This document shows, in pieces, positions 1-5,285 of a stretch of 5,285 nt of DNA (the stretch's first letter is position 1; the number at the start of each line of letters is the position of its first letter). The stretch lies in assembly GCA_021161025.1 (NCBI GenBank), contig JAGHBK010000063.1:1-5285 (forward strand), read 5' to 3'. A program made the position numbers and the translations under genes. The notes beneath the pieces were generated by a model. The model searched no databases and was not told the origin of the DNA. It saw nothing but the letters and a program-made list of their open reading frames with translations. Source of the stretch: a bacterium (GTDB lineage: Bacteria > Patescibacteriota > Minisyncoccia > Minisyncoccales > DG-74-3).

Positions 1-22
1 AGAAAGTAGGACGTCGCCGGGA
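1..22 (+). rRNA. rrf: 5S ribosomal RNA, 3' end only (partial)
   Basis: The first bases read GAAAGTAGG, then ACGTCGCCGGGA. This matches the 3' end of bacterial 5S rRNA, where a loop E segment (GAGAGTAGG in E. coli) is followed by the 3' strand of helix I (GCC-GG-A type). A run of six T at 23-28 follows directly, as expected for the U-tract that ends an rRNA transcript. Only about 22 of roughly 115 bases are in the window, so the call rests on a short but very characteristic match. It implies that an rRNA operon, or a lone 5S gene, lies just upstream on the same strand. The exact mature 3' end (21-24) is uncertain. Confidence 0.72.
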
Positions 23-46
23 TTTTTTATTAGCCAAAAAATACGT

Positions 47-52
47 TATAAT
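47..52 (+). promoter_or_regulatory. -10 box (TATAAT) of the mreC-mreD-mrdA operon
   Basis: A perfect TATAAT lies at 47-52, and the mreC ATG begins at 59. With a normal 6-8 base distance from the -10 box, transcription would start at about 59, on the A of the start codon, giving a leaderless mRNA. No AGGAGG-like site lies before the ATG, which fits. The -35 region falls in the T-run after the 5S tail (about 24-29) and is a poor match to TTGACA. Some operon transcription could also come from rRNA readthrough. Confidence 0.6.
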
Positions 53-58
53 AGAATA

Positions 59-850
59 ATGAAGTTCAGGCCAAAAATAAAAATTGGCTTTCTACTTACT
101 TTAGGAGTTTTGATTTTGATAATTTTAAATTCTACTTCTATTACCAAAGGGATTAAAAGTTTTATTTATTCTATCTCTTTTCCTGTTCAAGACTGTTTTT
201 GGCAAATAGGAGAGAAGGTTTCCGATTTCTTTACAGCTTTCTTAAGAGCAGATTTTTTACAAAAAGAAAACGAAGAACTTTCTTTAAAGTTAAAAGAGTT
301 AATTTCAGAAAATATAAAATTGAAATATCTCGCAAAAGAAAATGAAACTTTAAGAAAAGCTCTCAAAATAGATTTACAAAAAGAATTTAACCTCGAATTA
401 GTTGAAATTATAGGAAAGGATATTTCAGAAGACTTTATTTTAATTAATAAAGGAAAAAAAGATGGTATTTCTGAAGGGTTAGCTGTAATTACAGCTCAGA
501 AGGTATTGGTAGGAAGAATTTCAAATGTATATGAAAACTTTTCAAAAGTTGTTTTAATCTCAAATAAAGAAAGTTCTTTTGATGCAGAAATCCTTGAAAA
601 AAACATTACGGGAGTAGTGAGGGGAAGGGGTAACTTTCAACTTTCTCTAGATTACCTACCAAAAGAAAAAGAAATTACACCAGGGGAGTTAGTAATTACT
701 ACATCTTTAAGTAAAATATATCCCAAGGGACTTTTGGTAGGAGAAATTAAAAGCGTAAAAAAAGAAGACATAGAACCCTTTCAAAAAGCAGAAGTATCTC
801 CAGCCTTTGAAATGGGCAAAGAAAAGTATTTATTCATTATTCAAGAATGA
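59..850 (+). CDS. mreC: Rod shape-determining protein MreC
   Basis: MreC is a bitopic membrane protein of the elongasome; its extracytoplasmic part binds PBP2 and helps activate lateral wall synthesis. The 263 residues show the family layout: a short basic N-terminus (KFRPKIK), one transmembrane helix at about 9-24, a coiled coil at about 64-104 with many Glu, Lys and Leu, and then the beta-rich MreC domain at about 112-258. That domain contains family-typical stretches such as DFILINKGKKDGISEG (125-140), VGRISNV (151-157) and the late YPKGLLVGEI (221-230). Length is at the short end for MreC, with no long C-terminal tail. The start at 59 gives the correct N-terminus and sits 7 bases after a TATAAT box with no ribosome binding site. 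The TGA stop overlaps the mreD start as ATGA. The usual upstream neighbour mreB is not here; a 5S rRNA tail is. Confidence 0.95.
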   Translation: MKFRPKIKIGFLLTLGVLILIILNSTSITKGIKSFIYSISFPVQDCFWQIGEKVSDFFTAFLRADFLQKENEELSLKLKELISENIKLKYLAKENETLRKALKIDLQKEFNLELVEIIGKDISEDFILINKGKKDGISEGLAVITAQKVLVGRISNVYENFSKVVLISNKESSFDAEILEKNITGVVRGRGNFQLSLDYLPKEKEITPGELVITTSLSKIYPKGLLVGEIKSVKKEDIEPFQKAEVSPAFEMGKEKYLFIIQE

Positions 851-1137
851 AAAAATTTCTAATTTTGGCTATATTTTTTTATATATTAGCAATTTTAGAA
901 ACGAGTTTTTTTATACATTTTAAATTTTTTTCTTTTCTCCCTAATTTAATTTTAATTTCTCAAATTCTTATTACTTTATTTGAAAAACCTTATAAAACAG
1001 ACGCTTTATACTCTGCAATTTTGGCAGGTTTTTTCTTAGATATTTTTTCAGAAAAACCGTTGGGATTTAATATTATAACTCTGTTTTTCATTACCTTCTT
1101 TTTAAAAGAAATTTTAAAAAGATATGTTCGGATTTAA
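847..1137 (+). CDS. mreD: Short MreD-like rod shape-determining membrane protein
   Basis: This 96-residue, very hydrophobic protein sits between mreC and the PBP2 gene, the normal position of mreD. Four hydrophobic segments are visible at about 4-22, 28-45, 53-68 and 73-90. The stretch AGFFLDIFSEKPLGFNII (60-77) matches the MreD signature (G-x-x-x-D-hydrophobic-x(3)-P-x-G-x-N). Known MreD proteins are usually about 160-180 residues with 5-6 helices, so this one keeps roughly the first half and stops soon after the signature. The start overlaps the mreC stop by 4 bp (ATGA), and the end overlaps the PBP2 gene by 14 bp, consistent with translational coupling. No clear Shine-Dalgarno site is present. 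The clean overlaps suggest a naturally short protein rather than a recent break. MreD is thought to bridge MreC and the rest of the elongasome, but its exact role is unclear. Confidence 0.8.
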   Translation: MKKFLILAIFFYILAILETSFFIHFKFFSFLPNLILISQILITLFEKPYKTDALYSAILAGFFLDIFSEKPLGFNIITLFFITFFLKEILKRYVRI

Positions 1138-3082
1138 AAACTTAAAAAGAATAAATAGGAAGGTAGATATTGAACCTCAAGAAATCCTTTTAGATAGATT
1201 AGCAAAAGAAAAAGAGGAAGAGTTAGGAATTTCAGAAAAGAGGTTTGAGGTGCCTCTTCCACAAAACGTTCTGAAATTTTTATATCTTGTTTCAGTAATT
1301 ATTATATTTTTTTTCCTTTTTCGAACATTTCAGTTACAAATAATCCAAGGCAAAGAATTTTCTACTCTCTCTGAGGAAAATAAGTTTCTTATTTATCAAA
1401 TTAGAGCAGAAAGAGGAGTAATTTACGATAAATCAGGAGAACAGTTAGTTTTTAATAAACCCAGTTTTAATTTAGTCTGCAGCAAAAAATTACTTCCAGA
1501 AAAAGAAGAAGAAAAGGAAAAGGTTTTAAAAGAGGTAGCTGAAATTTTAAAAGAATCCCAAGACTCTCTTAAGGAAAAAATTGAGTCTAATTCAGAAAAC
1601 AAGATTATAATTTCAGAAAATCTTTCTCACCAAGAGTTAATTGTCTTTGAAACAAAAATTAAAGAGTTTCCCGGATTTTCTATTGAGCAAAACTCAGTCA
1701 GGGAATATAAAGATGGAGAAATTTTTTCTCATCTAATAGGTTATACAGGAAAAATTACATCAGAAGAATACCAAAGAGAGCCAGAGATGTACTCTTTAAC
1801 AGACAGAGTGGGGAGAAATGGACTAGAGCTATTTTATGAAGAATTTTTAAGAAAAAATCCAGGTAAATTAAGAATTAAAAGAGATGCGCTAGGAAATATA
1901 GTTTCAAAAGAGATAATCGAATTTCCAGAATCAGGAAAAAGTCTGATTTTATATTTAGATGCAAACTTACAAAGAAAAATTACTCAAATTTTAAAGGAGA
2001 AGTTAAAGGAGATACAAGCAGAAGGGGCTGTAGCAATAGCTTTAGATCCCAAAACAGGAGGAGTTCTCGCATTAGTTTCCCTCCCTTCCTATGACAACAA
2101 TATTTTTTCAAATAAACCCCCACACCAAAAAATTGGTAGTGGGGGTAAAGACGAAAATGCAATAAAAGAAATTCTACAGGACGAGAAAAAACCCCTTTTT
2201 AATCGAGCAATTTCAGGTATAGGCTATCCTTCAGGTTCTACTATTAAACCTCTAATCGCTTCAGCAGCTTTGGAGGAAAAAATAATTACTCCAACAAAGA
2301 AAATCAATTGCCAGGGAAAGATTGTAGTTGAAAATCCCTGGTATGATCCAGAGGACCCAGAGTCAGGACAAAAAGAGTGGATTTATCATGACTGGACGAC
2401 ACATCATTGGACAGATTTAAGAAAAGCTATTGCTCAGTCTTGTAATGTCTATTTTTATCACATAGGTGGGGGTTATGGGGATATAAAAGGTTTAGGAGCT
2501 GAAAAGATTAAAGAATATTTGAGACTTTTTGGTTGGGGAGAGAAAACAGGTATTGATTTACCAGGAGAAGGAAAAGGAATTTTACCTGAAATTGATAAAG
2601 ATTGGACCTTAGGTAGTACTTATCATCTTTCCATAGGTCAGGGTCCATTTACTGTTACTCCTCTTCAAGTAGTGACAGCTTTTAGTGCCATAGCAAATGG
2701 TGGTAAATTACTTAAGCCTCATGTAGTGAAAAAAGTTATAGATATTCATAAAAATACAATTTTAGAAAATAAACCAAAAATCATCCGAGAGAATTTCATT
2801 GATCCTGAAAATCTTCAGGTAGTTAGAGAGGGAATGCGAGAAACAGTTACAGCAGGTTCTGCCACTGGTTGGTTAGATGCATTACCAGTTTCAGCAGCTG
2901 CTAAAACTGGTACTGCCCAGATAGAAAAACCAGATACTTATCATAACTGGATTACTGTTTTTGCGCCCTATGATGCGCCAGAAATTGTCTTAACTGTAGT
3001 TATTTTAAATGTAAAAGATGTAAGGGTTGCCGCTTTACCTGTAGCTAGAGATATTTTAGAATGGTACTTTGCTACAAAATAA
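1124..3082 (+). CDS. mrdA: Penicillin-binding protein 2 (peptidoglycan D,D-transpeptidase)
   Basis: This class B penicillin-binding protein cross-links peptidoglycan stem peptides during cell elongation, working with RodA and the Mre proteins on the outer face of the membrane. It has 652 residues (E. coli PBP2 has 633). A charged cytoplasmic N-terminus covers 1-49, one transmembrane helix about 50-68, the PBP dimer/pedestal domain about 90-265, and the transpeptidase domain about 295-650. All three active-site motifs are intact: S372-T-I-K375 within YPSGSTIKP, S439-C-N441 within AIAQSCN, and K594-T-G-T597. The catalytic serine is S372. The run RAERGVIYDKSGEQL (95-109) is typical of the family. 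ATG 1124 is the only reasonable start because the next in-frame Met is at residue 222; it overlaps mreD by 14 bp. One oddity is a Pro/Gly-rich stretch at 332-341 (PPHQKIGSGG), encoded by a strong DNA hairpin. RodA, its usual partner, is not in the window. Confidence 0.96.
   Translation: MFGFKNLKRINRKVDIEPQEILLDRLAKEKEEELGISEKRFEVPLPQNVLKFLYLVSVIIIFFFLFRTFQLQIIQGKEFSTLSEENKFLIYQIRAERGVIYDKSGEQLVFNKPSFNLVCSKKLLPEKEEEKEKVLKEVAEILKESQDSLKEKIESNSENKIIISENLSHQELIVFETKIKEFPGFSIEQNSVREYKDGEIFSHLIGYTGKITSEEYQREPEMYSLTDRVGRNGLELFYEEFLRKNPGKLRIKRDALGNIVSKEIIEFPESGKSLILYLDANLQRKITQILKEKLKEIQAEGAVAIALDPKTGGVLALVSLPSYDNNIFSNKPPHQKIGSGGKDENAIKEILQDEKKPLFNRAISGIGYPSGSTIKPLIASAALEEKIITPTKKINCQGKIVVENPWYDPEDPESGQKEWIYHDWTTHHWTDLRKAIAQSCNVYFYHIGGGYGDIKGLGAEKIKEYLRLFGWGEKTGIDLPGEGKGILPEIDKDWTLGSTYHLSIGQGPFTVTPLQVVTAFSAIANGGKLLKPHVVKKVIDIHKNTILENKPKIIRENFIDPENLQVVREGMRETVTAGSATGWLDALPVSAAAKTGTAQIEKPDTYHNWITVFAPYDAPEIVLTVVILNVKDVRVAALPVARDILEWYFATK
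2116..2146. repeat. Hairpin-forming inverted repeat inside the PBP2 gene
   Basis: The left arm ACCCCCAC-ACCAA (2116-2128) and the right arm TTGGT-A-GTGGGGGT (2133-2146) form 13 base pairs with one bulged A (2138) and an AAAA loop (2129-2132). The G+C-rich arms stand out from the AT-rich surroundings. The element is in frame: bases 2117-2146 are exactly ten codons, encoding PPHQKIGSGG (residues 332-341) in a loop between the conserved PSYDNN (321-326) and the catalytic serine. A remnant of a small palindromic element is a reasonable reading, but one copy cannot prove it. It is not a terminator for the + strand, since A-rich sequence follows it. Confidence 0.7.
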
Positions 3083-3105
3083 AATTTAAATAAGATTTTA
3101 AAAGT

Positions 3106-3134
3106 TTGCCCAAAATTGCAAAATAGATTAAATT
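3106..3134 (+). promoter_or_regulatory. Putative promoter of lysS
   Basis: TTGCCC (3106-3111) matches 4 of 6 bases of the -35 consensus. TAAATT (3129-3134) matches 4 of 6 of the -10 consensus. The spacer is 17 bp, the optimum. The predicted transcription start is about 3141-3142, on or next to the lysS ATG, and no Shine-Dalgarno sequence precedes that ATG. The surroundings are nearly pure A+T, so chance -10 matches are common; the spacing and repeated leaderless geometry are the main support. The 59-bp gap after mrdA shows no G+C-rich terminator hairpin. Confidence 0.4.
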
Positions 3135-3141
3135 AAATTAT

Positions 3142-4614
3142 ATGGCTCAAATAGATGAGATTAGGAAAAGAAGATTAGAAAAATTAAAAGCCTTGCAAAG
3201 GGCGGGTTTTTCACCTTATCCTCCAAAGACGAAAAGAACTCATACTATAGAGGAAGCTCTTTTTTGTTTTTCAAAACTTTCCAAAATAAAAAAAGAATTA
3301 GTTTTGGCAGGAAGAATGAGGGCTATGAGAACACACGGTGGGGCTACTTTTTGTAATATTGAAGACGGTACAGGCAGTCTCCAAATCTTTTTGAGAAAAG
3401 ATAGAGTAGGACCAAAGAGTTATCAATTTTTTTTAGATAATTTCGATATCGGAGATATTATAGAGGTCAGAGGTATTCTTTTTAGAACAAAAAAAGGAGA
3501 GAAGACCTTAGAAGTAGCAGATTTTAAGATGTTAGCCAAAAGCTTATTACCCTTACCCGAAAAATGGCATGGTTTAAAAGATATAGAAGAAAGATATAGA
3601 AAAAGATATTTAGATTTAATTTTCAATCCGGAGATAAAAAAGAAATTTAAGATTCGTTCAGCCATTATTAAAGAGATTAGAAACTTTTTAGAAAAAGAAG
3701 GTTTTTTAGAAGTAGAAACACCAATTTTGCAACCAATTTATGGCGGGGCCAGGGCTAGACCTTTTAAAACCCATCTTAATGCTTTGGATTTAGACTTATA
3801 CTTAAGAATTTCTCCTGAGCTTTACTTAAAAAGGTTATTAATCGGAGGGTTTGAAAAGGTCTATGAGATTGGAAAGTGTTTTCGGAATGAAGGAATAGAT
3901 AGAGCCCATAATCCTGACTTCACAATGCTTGAATTTTATTGGGCTTATGCTGATTACAAAGACATGATGAGGTTAACCGAAAGAATGTTTTCTCACATTT
4001 TAAAAAAAGTTTTCGGTTCTCTAAAAATAAAATTTCAAAGAAAAAACTTAGACTTTAAAACTCCTTGGCCGAGAATTGAGTTTTTCCAACTATTAAGGAA
4101 GTATGCAAAGATTGATTATCAAAGCCAAAATAGAGATACGCTATTAAAAAAAGCTAAAGAATTAGGTCTTCAGATTGAAAAAGGTGAACCAAAATCAGAA
4201 ATCGCTGATAAAATCTATAAAAAAATCTGTCGTCCAAAAATCTTTCAACCTACTTTCATTATTCACCATCCTTTAGGTTTTCAACCTTTAGCTAAAGCAT
4301 CAGAAAAAAATCCAGAGGTATTAGAAAGTTTTCAATTGATTGTGGGGGGGATGGAATTAGTCAACGCTTTCTCAGAACTTAATGATCCCTTAGAACAAAA
4401 AAGACGCTTTAAAGAACAAGAGAAACTCTTTCAGTTGGGATGGAAAGAAGCCCAAAGGATGGACAAAGATTTTATAGAGGCTTTAGAGCATGGAATGCCA
4501 CCTGCTGCAGGTTTTGGTATGGGAATCGATAGATTAGTTTTAGTTTTGACTAATTCTAAGAATTTAAGAGAAGTAATTTTATTCCCAACAATGCGTCCTA
4601 AAAAAAATAATTAA
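3142..4614 (+). CDS. lysS: Lysyl-tRNA synthetase, class II
   Basis: This cytoplasmic enzyme charges tRNA-Lys with lysine using ATP. At 490 residues it matches the usual bacterial LysS length. An N-terminal helix (about 3-21) precedes the anticodon-binding OB fold (about 53-132; VLAGRMRAMRTHGGATF and IEDGTGSLQIF). The class II catalytic core runs from about 150 to 485: motif 1 around 180-204, motif 2 with F247-R-N-E250 and GIDRAHNPDFTMLE (251-264), and motif 3 with GFGMGIDRLVL (457-467), where R464 is the conserved arginine. GGMELVNAFSELNDP (402-416) is the LysRS lysine-pocket signature and separates it from AspRS and AsnRS. The OB fold rules out the shorter EpmA/GenX paralogues. HPLGFQPLAK (376-385) has Gln where many LysRS have Ser before PLAK. 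The ATG has no ribosome binding site. It probably forms its own transcription unit downstream of mrdA. Confidence 0.97.
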   Translation: MAQIDEIRKRRLEKLKALQRAGFSPYPPKTKRTHTIEEALFCFSKLSKIKKELVLAGRMRAMRTHGGATFCNIEDGTGSLQIFLRKDRVGPKSYQFFLDNFDIGDIIEVRGILFRTKKGEKTLEVADFKMLAKSLLPLPEKWHGLKDIEERYRKRYLDLIFNPEIKKKFKIRSAIIKEIRNFLEKEGFLEVETPILQPIYGGARARPFKTHLNALDLDLYLRISPELYLKRLLIGGFEKVYEIGKCFRNEGIDRAHNPDFTMLEFYWAYADYKDMMRLTERMFSHILKKVFGSLKIKFQRKNLDFKTPWPRIEFFQLLRKYAKIDYQSQNRDTLLKKAKELGLQIEKGEPKSEIADKIYKKICRPKIFQPTFIIHHPLGFQPLAKASEKNPEVLESFQLIVGGMELVNAFSELNDPLEQKRRFKEQEKLFQLGWKEAQRMDKDFIEALEHGMPPAAGFGMGIDRLVLVLTNSKNLREVILFPTMRPKKNN

Positions 4615-4632
4615 TAAAAAAATAATTAATAA
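4601..4632. repeat. 15-bp tandem repeat across the lysS stop codon
   Basis: The unit AAAAAAATAATTAAT occurs at 4601-4615 and again without a mismatch at 4616-4630, followed by two more matching bases. The first copy contains the end of lysS and its TAA stop (4612-4614); a second in-frame TAA follows at 4615-4617. The second copy repeats the same codon pattern beyond the stop. It looks like a local duplication, probably by replication slippage in A-rich sequence, and does not change the protein. Confidence 0.75.
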
Positions 4633-4656
4633 CTCCTTATCTATTCCTTTATCCCC

Positions 4657-4680
4657 TCTTTTTGACGGCCGTCAAAAAGA
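4657..4680. repeat. Perfect 24-bp palindrome upstream of the HD gene
   Basis: The half-site TCTTTTTGACGG (4657-4668) is followed directly by its exact reverse complement (4669-4680), with no central spacer. The core GACGGCCGTC is G+C-rich in an otherwise AT-rich gap. GACGG recurs at 4679-4683, so CCGTC (4669-4673) could pair either with the GACGG before it or, across an AAAAA loop, with the one after it. T-runs lie on the 5' side and A-runs on the 3' side, with no T-run after it, so it is not a standard intrinsic terminator. It covers the predicted -35 box of the downstream gene, so it could be an operator. Confidence 0.75.
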
Positions 4681-4689
4681 CGGTATATT
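4662..4689 (+). promoter_or_regulatory. Predicted sigma-70-type promoter of the HD hydrolase gene
   Basis: TTGACG (4662-4667, 5 of 6 consensus bases) and TATATT (4684-4689, 5 of 6) are separated by 16 bp. This is the best promoter match in the window. Transcription should start near 4695-4697, leaving only 2-4 bases before the ATG at 4699, again a nearly leaderless mRNA. A second ATG at 4695 opens a three-codon frame that ends at TAG (4704-4706) and is not a gene. The -35 box and part of the spacer lie inside the 24-bp palindrome, so a dimeric protein bound there would block RNA polymerase. Confidence 0.6.
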
Positions 4690-4698
4690 CTAAAATGT

Positions 4699-5250
4699 AT
4701 GAATAGAGAAGAGGCACTAAAATTAGTTAAAGAAAAAATAAAAAACCAAAATTTAATAAAACACTGTCTAGCTACCGAAGCTTGTATGAGAGCTTTGGCT
4801 AGACATTTTAATGAAAACGAAGAAAAATGGGCTTTAGCTGGTTTATTGCACGATATAGATTATGAAGAAACAAAATCAGACCCTCAAAAACATTCAATTT
4901 TAGGGGCAGAATTTTTAGAAAAACTGGGAGTAGAAAAAGATATAATTGAAGCCATAAGGAGTCACAACGAAATTCATGGAATTTTACCAAACACCTTAAT
5001 GGCAAAAACCTTATTTTGCCTTGACCCCTTAACAGGTTTAATAGTAGCTTCGACTTTAGTTTTACCTTCAAAAAAGATAAAAGATCTAAAAGTAGAAAAC
5101 GTTTTAAATCGTTTTAAAGAAAAGGCTTTTGCCAGAGGTGCTAATCGAGAAATTATTAAAAAATGCTCCCAAATAGGTTTGAGTTTAGAAGAATTTATTG
5201 AAATTTGTTTAAAAGCGATGCAAGAAATAAGCGATGAATTGGGTTTATAA
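4699..5250 (+). CDS. HD-superfamily hydrolase, COG2316-like (substrate unknown)
   Basis: This 183-residue soluble protein has the metal-binding pattern of HD phosphohydrolases: H22 (LIKHCLATE), H51-D52 (GLLHDIDYE), H65 (KHSILGAEFL), H89 (AIRSHNE) and D109 (FCLDPLTGLI). The order H...HD...H...H...D, with two extra histidines between the HD pair and the final Asp, suggests a two-metal centre, as in the YqeK group. The overall sequence, including the EEKWALAGLLHD and DPLTGLIVASTLVLPSKK regions and the C-terminal LEEFIEICLKAMQEISDELGL stretch, resembles the predicted HD hydrolases of COG2316 as I recall them. The substrate of that group is not established; a nucleotide or phosphoester is plausible for the superfamily. 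Length is normal and no key residue is missing. No signal peptide or membrane segment is seen. It is probably transcribed alone from the promoter at 4662-4689. Confidence 0.88.
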   Translation: MNREEALKLVKEKIKNQNLIKHCLATEACMRALARHFNENEEKWALAGLLHDIDYEETKSDPQKHSILGAEFLEKLGVEKDIIEAIRSHNEIHGILPNTLMAKTLFCLDPLTGLIVASTLVLPSKKIKDLKVENVLNRFKEKAFARGANREIIKKCSQIGLSLEEFIEICLKAMQEISDELGL

Positions 5251-5267
5251 ATGTGTTTTAATCTTGA

Positions 5268-5285
5268 TATTATAAACTTATGTTA
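5268..5285 (+). promoter_or_regulatory. Possible -10 box and start of a next gene, cut by the window end
   Basis: TATTAT (5268-5273) matches 5 of 6 bases of the -10 consensus, and an ATG begins at 5280, 7 bases after it. This is the same geometry as at mreC. No good -35 box is visible, and only two codons of the supposed gene remain in the window. An alternative ATG at 5251, directly after the HD gene stop, also stays open to the window end. Either or neither may be real. Confidence 0.22.

Noticed and set aside
2116..2152. Intragenic hairpin as a transcription terminator
   Set aside because: On the + strand it is followed by A-rich rather than T-rich sequence. On the minus strand a short T-rich stretch follows, but no minus-strand gene exists to terminate.
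1980..2162. Minus-strand open frame of 60 codons inside mrdA
   Set aside because: It lies entirely within the well-supported PBP2 gene, has no family resemblance or start signal, and is best explained as a shadow frame.
3083..3105. A/T inverted repeats after mrdA as a terminator
   Set aside because: The repeats consist only of A and T, the stem would be weak, and such matches are expected by chance in this composition.
3423..3665. Minus-strand open frame of 80 codons inside lysS
   Set aside because: It is antisense to conserved LysRS coding sequence, has low-complexity composition and no recognisable domain.
4344..4350. Run of seven G in lysS as a phase-variation or frameshift site
   Set aside because: It encodes the conserved VGGME part of the LysRS signature in a single intact frame. 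A switch in an essential gene is unlikely, so it is probably chance codon use.
4646..4675. Divergent minus-strand promoter from the symmetric palindrome
   Set aside because: The palindrome also gives TTGACG on the minus strand, but no acceptable -10 box lies at the right distance and no minus-strand gene follows.
4657..4695. 24-bp palindrome as an intrinsic terminator of lysS
   Set aside because: No T-run follows on either strand, and its outer arms have T on the 5' side and A on the 3' side, opposite to the usual terminator layout.
4808..5071. Minus-strand open frame of 87 codons inside the HD gene, rich in Leu
   Set aside because: The Leu-rich composition follows from reading the antisense of Lys- and Glu-rich codons, and the sense strand carries intact HD motifs.

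Overview
This AT-rich window (roughly one third G+C by eye) carries five protein genes, all on the + strand, and the tail of a 5S rRNA at its left edge. The organism is probably a Patescibacteria/CPR bacterium, most likely Parcubacteria-like. The clues are the low G+C, start codons with almost no Shine-Dalgarno sequences, a half-length MreD, and a charged N-terminal region in PBP2 of a kind I recall from that group. This placement is an inference. Stop codons are TGA (mreC) and TAA (the others), so nothing points to a recoded UGA.

Layout. Positions 1-22 look like the last bases of a 5S rRNA, followed by a T-run. A TATAAT box then sits 7 bases before the mreC start. mreC, mreD and mrdA (PBP2) follow with 4-bp and 14-bp overlaps, forming a tight cell-elongation operon (59-3082). 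A 59-bp gap holds a plausible promoter for lysS (class II lysyl-tRNA synthetase, 3142-4614). An 84-bp gap then holds a 15-bp tandem repeat and a perfect 24-bp palindrome that overlaps the -35 box of the next promoter. The last gene (4699-5250) encodes a small HD-superfamily hydrolase of the COG2316 type. The final 35 bases may hold the promoter and start of another gene.

How the genes relate. MreC, MreD and PBP2 are membrane parts of the elongasome, which builds the lateral peptidoglycan wall of rod-shaped cells. The usual partners mreB and rodA are not next to them here. LysRS (translation) and the HD hydrolase (substrate unknown) look like separate transcription units with their own promoters. 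At all three transcription-unit starts the -10 box lies so close to the ATG that the mRNAs are probably leaderless or nearly so.

I see no new multi-gene system; this is core housekeeping sequence. The most unusual signals are a strong hairpin inside mrdA that encodes about ten apparently extra residues (like an in-frame palindromic insertion), the palindrome over the HD-gene promoter, the leaderless pattern, and the shortened MreD.
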